Assembly: GCA_003550305.1 (NCBI GenBank)
Contig: QKYT01000941.1
Coordinates: 4,284-38,163, forward strand
DNA: 33,880 nt
Origin: Glomus cerebriforme
Taxonomy: Eukaryota > Glomeromycota > Glomeromycetes > Glomerales > Glomeraceae
Direction: 5' to 3'
The translations under genes and the position numbers were made by a program. Positions 30,281 to 33,880 of the stretch are shown one piece after another; position 1 is the stretch's first letter; each line of letters begins with the position of its first letter. The notes under the pieces are model-generated. The model was not told the origin of the DNA and made no database searches. It was given only the letters and a program-made list of their open reading frames with translations.

Positions 30281-30690
30281 TACCTTGGAATGTTGAAGCC
30301 ATTTCGTCTCTAAGGTCCAAAGAAGCTGTTACTACAAAAGAATGTTAATAAGCATGTTCTATAATGGAATAAATCAAAAAAAATCACCTTACGTTCACCT
30401 TTGAAAGGTCCAGAGAGCTGTCACTACAAAAGAATCAAAAACAAATATTAATAAACATTTTATAATGAATTAACTTAGAAAAATACTTTACCTTTGCCAT
30501 TCTATCATTGAAAGAGCTTACCTATACTTCAAGAAGCCAAAAGCTATAAGAAAATTAAAAAAAAAAGTGTTAGTTTATTTCTTAAAGTTAATTTTGAAAT
30601 GAACAACTTACCCACTTTCCAGAGAATTCAAGAAGCTGGAATTTACAAAAGAAAATAAAAAAAAAATGTTAGTATGTTTCTTAAAATCAA
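30281..30690 (-). repeat. Tandem micro-exon-like array 2
   Basis: Minus strand. Short cores lie between T-rich AG ends and GTAAG/GTGAA signals: about 30331-30284 (48 nt, ...TTCCAAG|GTAAGC), 30423-30399 (25 nt, CTCTCTGGACCTTTCAAAG|GTGAAC), one near 30550-30500 with two possible donors, and one near 30640-30613 (CTTCTTGAATTCTCTGG...|GTAAGT). Spacers of ~70-90 nt contain TTATTAACATTCTTTTGTAG. Core end (CTCTGGAC...TTTCAAAG) and spacer end match array 1 at 21955-22235. A ~97 bp spacer duplication is visible at 30568 and 30666. Confidence 0.6.
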
Positions 30691-30699
30691 TTTTGAAGC

Positions 30700-30949
30700 A
30701 AATGCTCTAGAAGCGAACTTGTTTCTTCATATTTAATGATAATATTTTTCATTACAAAGTTATAAAAAACTCTGTAATAAATACATAGTCCTAAAAAAGA
30801 TTGCAGTCTTAAAAAGACCATCAATCTTGAAAATCATAAGACCGCAAAGGACCGCAGTTTTTTTGGTCTAGTCTTTTATATCTAAAGATAGAAAAGACAA
30901 TAAGCGGATGACTATCTCACTTTTGGATCATTATGTGAAACTGTAAATT
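30700..30949. other. Spacer inside LINE C
   Basis: No gene. Repeated AAGATTGCAGTCTTAAAAAGA / AAGACCGCAAAGGACCGCAG motifs near 30788-30870 look like a small decayed inverted repeat. Confidence 0.4.
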
Positions 30950-31175
30950 GCATAAATTGGGAATTGGAGCAGCAATGAGATCAGCAGCTAATGATCTTGT
31001 ATGGTACTAAATGAGGATACTTAGAAATGTGTTGATCAATTGTGATCATTTGTCTTGTGTTTTTTAAGAAGTTAAGAATATGCATTAGGTATCGCAACAG
31101 TGAAGAAAATAAAAGAAGTCACTTGAACAGCAGCCTCAGGAATATCTTCAGGTTCTGGAATATTGTCAGAAGCCT

Positions 31176-31469
31176 TTACTTTCCCTTTCTTAATAGAAGA
31201 GAGAGCATGGATAGAATCAGAACAGTTTGTTGAGATTGAAAAGGGATAATAATAAAGGAAGAGGTATAGTCAAAGTAGAAAGACCAGTAACTAAACTCAG
31301 TAACAGAGCGAATACATTTATTAAGACTGTTAGAGAAGGAATTATCTAAACCAGAACCTTCCGAAGTTTTCTCAGAAAGGAGATTAGAAGTTTTAGAAGA
31401 AGAGGATATGTTAGTAGAATGCTTAGAGTCATTTGGTTTAGTTTGGCAGATAGTACGATAGCAAGTCAT
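31176..31469 (-). pseudogene. LINE C ORF1, N-terminal fragment
   Basis: Starts MTCYRTICQTKPNDSKHS at 31469, corresponding to MTRKHSGPAKTNKQP of LINE B. A Ser-rich part follows and then, after frameshifts, KASDNIPE...IPEAAVQV, like the LINE B stretch before FFAVVALNSFPS. Similarity continues to about 30960 at nucleotide level (ACTAAATGAGGATA...AGAAATGTG). The RRM-like and zinc-knuckle regions are absent. Confidence 0.65.
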
Positions 31470-31562
31470 AGTAAACAGAGTAAAGGAGCAAATAAGAAAT
31501 AAAAGAAAATTAAAGTAAAATATCTCTAATAGAATTCATAGACAGAATGCAATGGGAAAAAG

Positions 31563-32159
31563 TTTTTTTTTTTTTGATACAATATACTTTTTTTTTTTTA
31601 GTATATATATATTAAGAAATAATGTAATTTTTCTGCTTTTTTACATTTTATGTAAAAATTACCTAATTACAAGACTAGAAAAACTTTTTTACTTGTAAAA
31701 TTACATTTATTATTTAAATTTATTTCACACTTACTTTTAACTTGCTATATTTTTAAGGCAAACATTTTTGTATATACAAAAAAAAACTAAAGAGGAAATG
31801 ATGAAGAAAATTTATAATATACATGACAAACTATTAATTTACTTAATTTGTATAAGTATTGTATTAGAAATTTTTCCTTTTAGCTATGGGTGAAATATTG
31901 ATTATATTTATACAAAATTATTTTAATTAATAATCAATAAGTATTGTGGCATTTCCATTATTTGATAAATTACAAAAAAAAACTCTAATTATTTCACATT
32001 GGAGTAGAAACTGTAGAACTATCTTCTTTTTATTTTTGTGATATGAAAATAGATGTATAATATAATAGAGACAAATTTGTAATTAATAGGTTTCATAAAA
32101 GTAAAAAAGTTTCTACAAATTTAGTTATAATACTCTGCTGATTGTAAATGAAAATATCT
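31563..32159. other. AT-rich spacer with two T-runs
   Basis: T13 (31563-31575) and T12 (31588-31599) flank GATACAATATAC at the LINE C 5' end. On the minus strand this reads as a poly(A) tail, a 12-mer and an A-run before the LINE head. The second T-run may be the tail of another lost retroelement. The rest shows nothing recognisable. Confidence 0.45.
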
Positions 32160-33140
32160 ATGGATGTTTGCTTTATTTTTGATAATTTTGATAAGTATAT
32201 TCAGTCAGATGTAATATATTTTTAACTACTTGCACTCTAACTATTCCAAATTGATCTTTCTCTAGTTTAAGGACTTTGCAAACCCAAAACATACAGTACT
32301 ATCATTACTTTTTCTCCATAACTTTATCTTATCATCTATCTTTTTCTACTGACTATAGTATAATCATGAATATTTAATATACATAACTCAAAGAAAACAT
32401 CTAAATATTTTATCACATACATAATATTTGAGCATCTTCCTATTTGTTCTTCACGTTTTTTATTCATGCTAGCAATATTTTGTTATTCTGAAGTACTAAT
32501 AAATGAGAATAATCTAGAAGAAAAGTTTTTAGTATTTCTTGAATTGACAATAAAATAACTGTTTATTTGATAGGTTTCTTTATTTAGTGATTTTACAAGT
32601 TTAGAATTAAAAGCCAGATTAATCCAAATATCTTTCAAAAGAATTAAAACTTCTTTTATAACATCTGCAATTTTTTCTTCTAATTCTTTTCATAAGAATA
32701 GATGTCATTTACTGAGCAAGTTTCTAATATAAAATAAATACAGTCAATACTCTTTATAATGAACTGATAGTTTCATTAAAAAAAAGTTTGTTATATAATT
32801 CTGTTTTCTATATGAAACATCTTGCTTTTTATAATGAACTATTAATAAAATTTAAAAATTTTGAGTTCGGTATATTCAGAGTTCATTATAAAGAGATTCA
32901 TTATAATCTGTTTTGACTGTAATTATATTCATTCTCAAAAGAACTTTCCATAAATATATGGTTACTTACCTTAAATGTCTTTTTTAGATTTGATAGTAAT
33001 CATTTAACAAATTCTGATTCATCACTAATTACTTGACTGGCTAAAAGATCCTTTCAGAACTAGCATTTATTATCTTATCATTTATTATCTTTAATCTGAT
33101 CTGAGCCAAAAGGGATTTTCTTATCCATTGTAATTACCTT
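32160..33140 (-). pseudogene. Decayed gene of unknown function, with a MITE in it
   Basis: Minus-strand translation gives protein-like runs split by stops. MDKKIPFGSDQIKDNK is near 33135. KDLLASQVISDESEFVK and LLSNLKKTFK follow, ending at a GTAAGT donor near 32975. Below the MITE at 32741-32919 come ELEEKIADVIKEVLILLKDI, SLNKETYQINSYFIVNSRNT, EQIGRCSNIMYVIKYLDVFF and LNIHDYTIVSRKR. Together they suggest one intron-containing gene whose intron received the MITE. I do not recognise the family. Confidence 0.35.
32741..32919. mobile_element. pogo/Tigger-like MITE, 179 bp
   Basis: Starts CAGTCAATACTCTTTATAAT and ends with TTCATTATAATCTGTTTTGACTG (terminal CAGTC inverted, then ATTATAA-type repeats). 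TA dinucleotides at 32739-32740 and 32920-32921 are the target duplication. The CAGT...CTCTNTATAATGAA ends are those of pogo/Tigger elements. A second subterminal TTCATTATAAAGAG copy lies just inside the right end. Non-coding; it would be moved by a transposase such as those relict at 21160 and 33567. Confidence 0.82.
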
Positions 33141-33566
33141 CATGTCTATAAGTTACAAATATTTTCAAAAGCAATATTAAACTAATAATATTAAAGTTCT
33201 TTATTTTTTGTATTAAATTTTAAAAATAAAAAAAGTTTTCATTATAAAAATAATACAAATTATCAGTGCATATGCAAAGTTATCATTTTACTTATTATAC
33301 TGAACCAAGTTTTACAAAACTAATTTTTGTATAATTAATTGTACTGAATATAATAATGTTATATAATAATTTATCATATAATGCATCTGAACTTATTTTA
33401 GCCAGTCTATGACTATCAGTTACATATTTAGTATACTGAAATGTCATATGGCTTTTAATTTATGAATATAAGAAGTGAATACATCATGATGCACATCATC
33501 ACTTTTACCAGAAAAAATTTTTCGTTAGTTATTAATATCAGATAAAATTTTCTAAAAACTCTGAAA
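32922..33566. other. AT-rich spacer (upper part overlaps the unknown decayed gene)
   Basis: From ~33140 to 33566 no coding or repeat signal is seen. It directly precedes the HTH gene start at 33567 and would contain its promoter; I cannot point to a specific element. Confidence 0.35.
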
Positions 33567-33775
33567 ATGTTAAAAAGAAAAAGAATCAGCCTTTCTGCTA
33601 AACAAAAGCATGAAATTTGTGAAATGAAAGAGAAGGATTTACATATTCAAAATATTAAACTTGCACAAAAGTATAATGTTGGTAAGTCAATAATTACTAA
33701 CATTTTAAGAGGGAGTAAGCATTAGCTTGCAATTACAAAAGGCCAAAAAAACACTAAGAAATTTTGTAGGTATAT
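33567..33775 (+). pseudogene. N-terminal HTH of a pogo/Tigger (CENP-B-like) transposase
   Basis: ATG at 33567 begins MLKRKRISLSAKQKHEICEM, followed by a helix-turn-helix of the CENP-B N / psq type (IKLAQKYNVGKSIITNIL) that binds element ends. The frame meets TAG at 33723-33725 after GSKH, where these proteins often have Trp, then continues LAITKGQKNTKKFCRYIDKL to about 33775, where a palindromic repeat begins. The DDE part, if any, lies beyond that repeat or outside the window. Probably a relic. Confidence 0.65.
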
Positions 33776-33880
33776 AGATAAACTGTACTGTACGATCAGC
33801 TGAACTGTACTGTACGATTTTAAATGCAAAAATTCGTACAGTGCAGTACAGCGCTTATTATAGTACTATACTGTACTGTA
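33776..33880. repeat. Palindromic repeat or element end, cut by the window
   Basis: ACTGTACTGTACGATC occurs twice (33780, 33810). Then CGTACAGTGCAGTACAG runs in the opposite sense (33835), followed by ATACTGTACTGTA at the window end. GTAC-rich inverted repeats around AATGCAAAAATT suggest a transposon terminus inserted into the HTH gene. Only the left end is visible. Confidence 0.55.

Larger units (their letters stand above)
30160..31562 (-). mobile_element. LINE C, old copy in two separated pieces
   Basis: Piece 1 (30160-~30283) encodes, on the minus strand, FSGISYKMLKYCEP ... FLISLYLKHGSI, clearly the RT fingers of the same LINE family (LSGISYEMLKH in LINE B). Piece 2 (~30950-31562) holds the 5' end and ORF1 start. 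The ~670 bp between them is unrelated and carries a micro-exon-like array. The 5' end is followed on the plus strand by T13, GATACAATATAC and T12, the same design as at the LINE A 5' end. Confidence 0.7.

Overview
This is a eukaryotic, AT-rich, repeat-dominated stretch of chromosome. I see no convincing intact host gene. Short GT-AG introns, LINEs with RNase H, FAR1/MULE-type and pogo/Tigger-type transposase relics and many MITEs fit an arbuscular mycorrhizal fungus (Rhizophagus / Glomeromycotina). That assignment is inference from the style of the proteins and the composition, not a database match.

Layout. 1-1276 is AT-rich with one short tandem repeat and one coding-like stretch. 1277-1803 is a long-armed fold-back element with assembly Ns in its loop. 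1811-2156 is one copy of a ~340 bp direct repeat; the other is at 11821-12153. From 2157 to 20876 the window is a series of minus-strand non-LTR retrotransposons of one family. LINE A (2172-10940) is nearly full length but decayed and carries two MITEs. LINE D (10964-~11200) is a 3' remnant. LINE A' (12170-12876) is 5'-truncated with a perfect 16 bp target-site duplication. LINE B (12893-20876) is the best preserved copy, with an intact 478-residue ORF1. ORF1 has RRM-like folds and a C-C-C-C zinc knuckle. ORF2 has an EEP endonuclease, a reverse transcriptase, RNase H and a C-terminal zinc-knuckle region. A fifth, old copy (LINE C) is split around 30160-31562.

21160-21745 is the C-terminal end of a pogo/CENP-B-like transposase gene with an intron. 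22525-26460 is a candidate MULE: one decayed transposase gene (23054-25970) with FAR1-like, MULE DDE, SWIM and zinc-knuckle parts, an intron, an N-terminal 69 bp coding minisatellite and a 37 bp minisatellite at its 3' side. 27242-27459 is a MITE. 27916-29867 is a plus-strand poly(A) retroposon without clear coding capacity, holding a nested hAT-like MITE. The right end has a pogo-like MITE, a pogo HTH gene start and a palindromic terminal repeat.

Main points of interest. (1) All four recognisable LINE 3' tails (A, D, A', B) abut the same motif, CAATATTGGCAG, suggesting target-sequence specificity and head-to-tail nesting. (2) In both LINE copies ORF1 is followed, in frame after a single stop codon, by a conserved ~150-residue segment, suggesting stop readthrough or a recently split protein. 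(3) Two unlinked arrays of micro-exon-like units bounded by AG and GTAAG signals, in opposite orientations, share exon-end and intron-end sequences.
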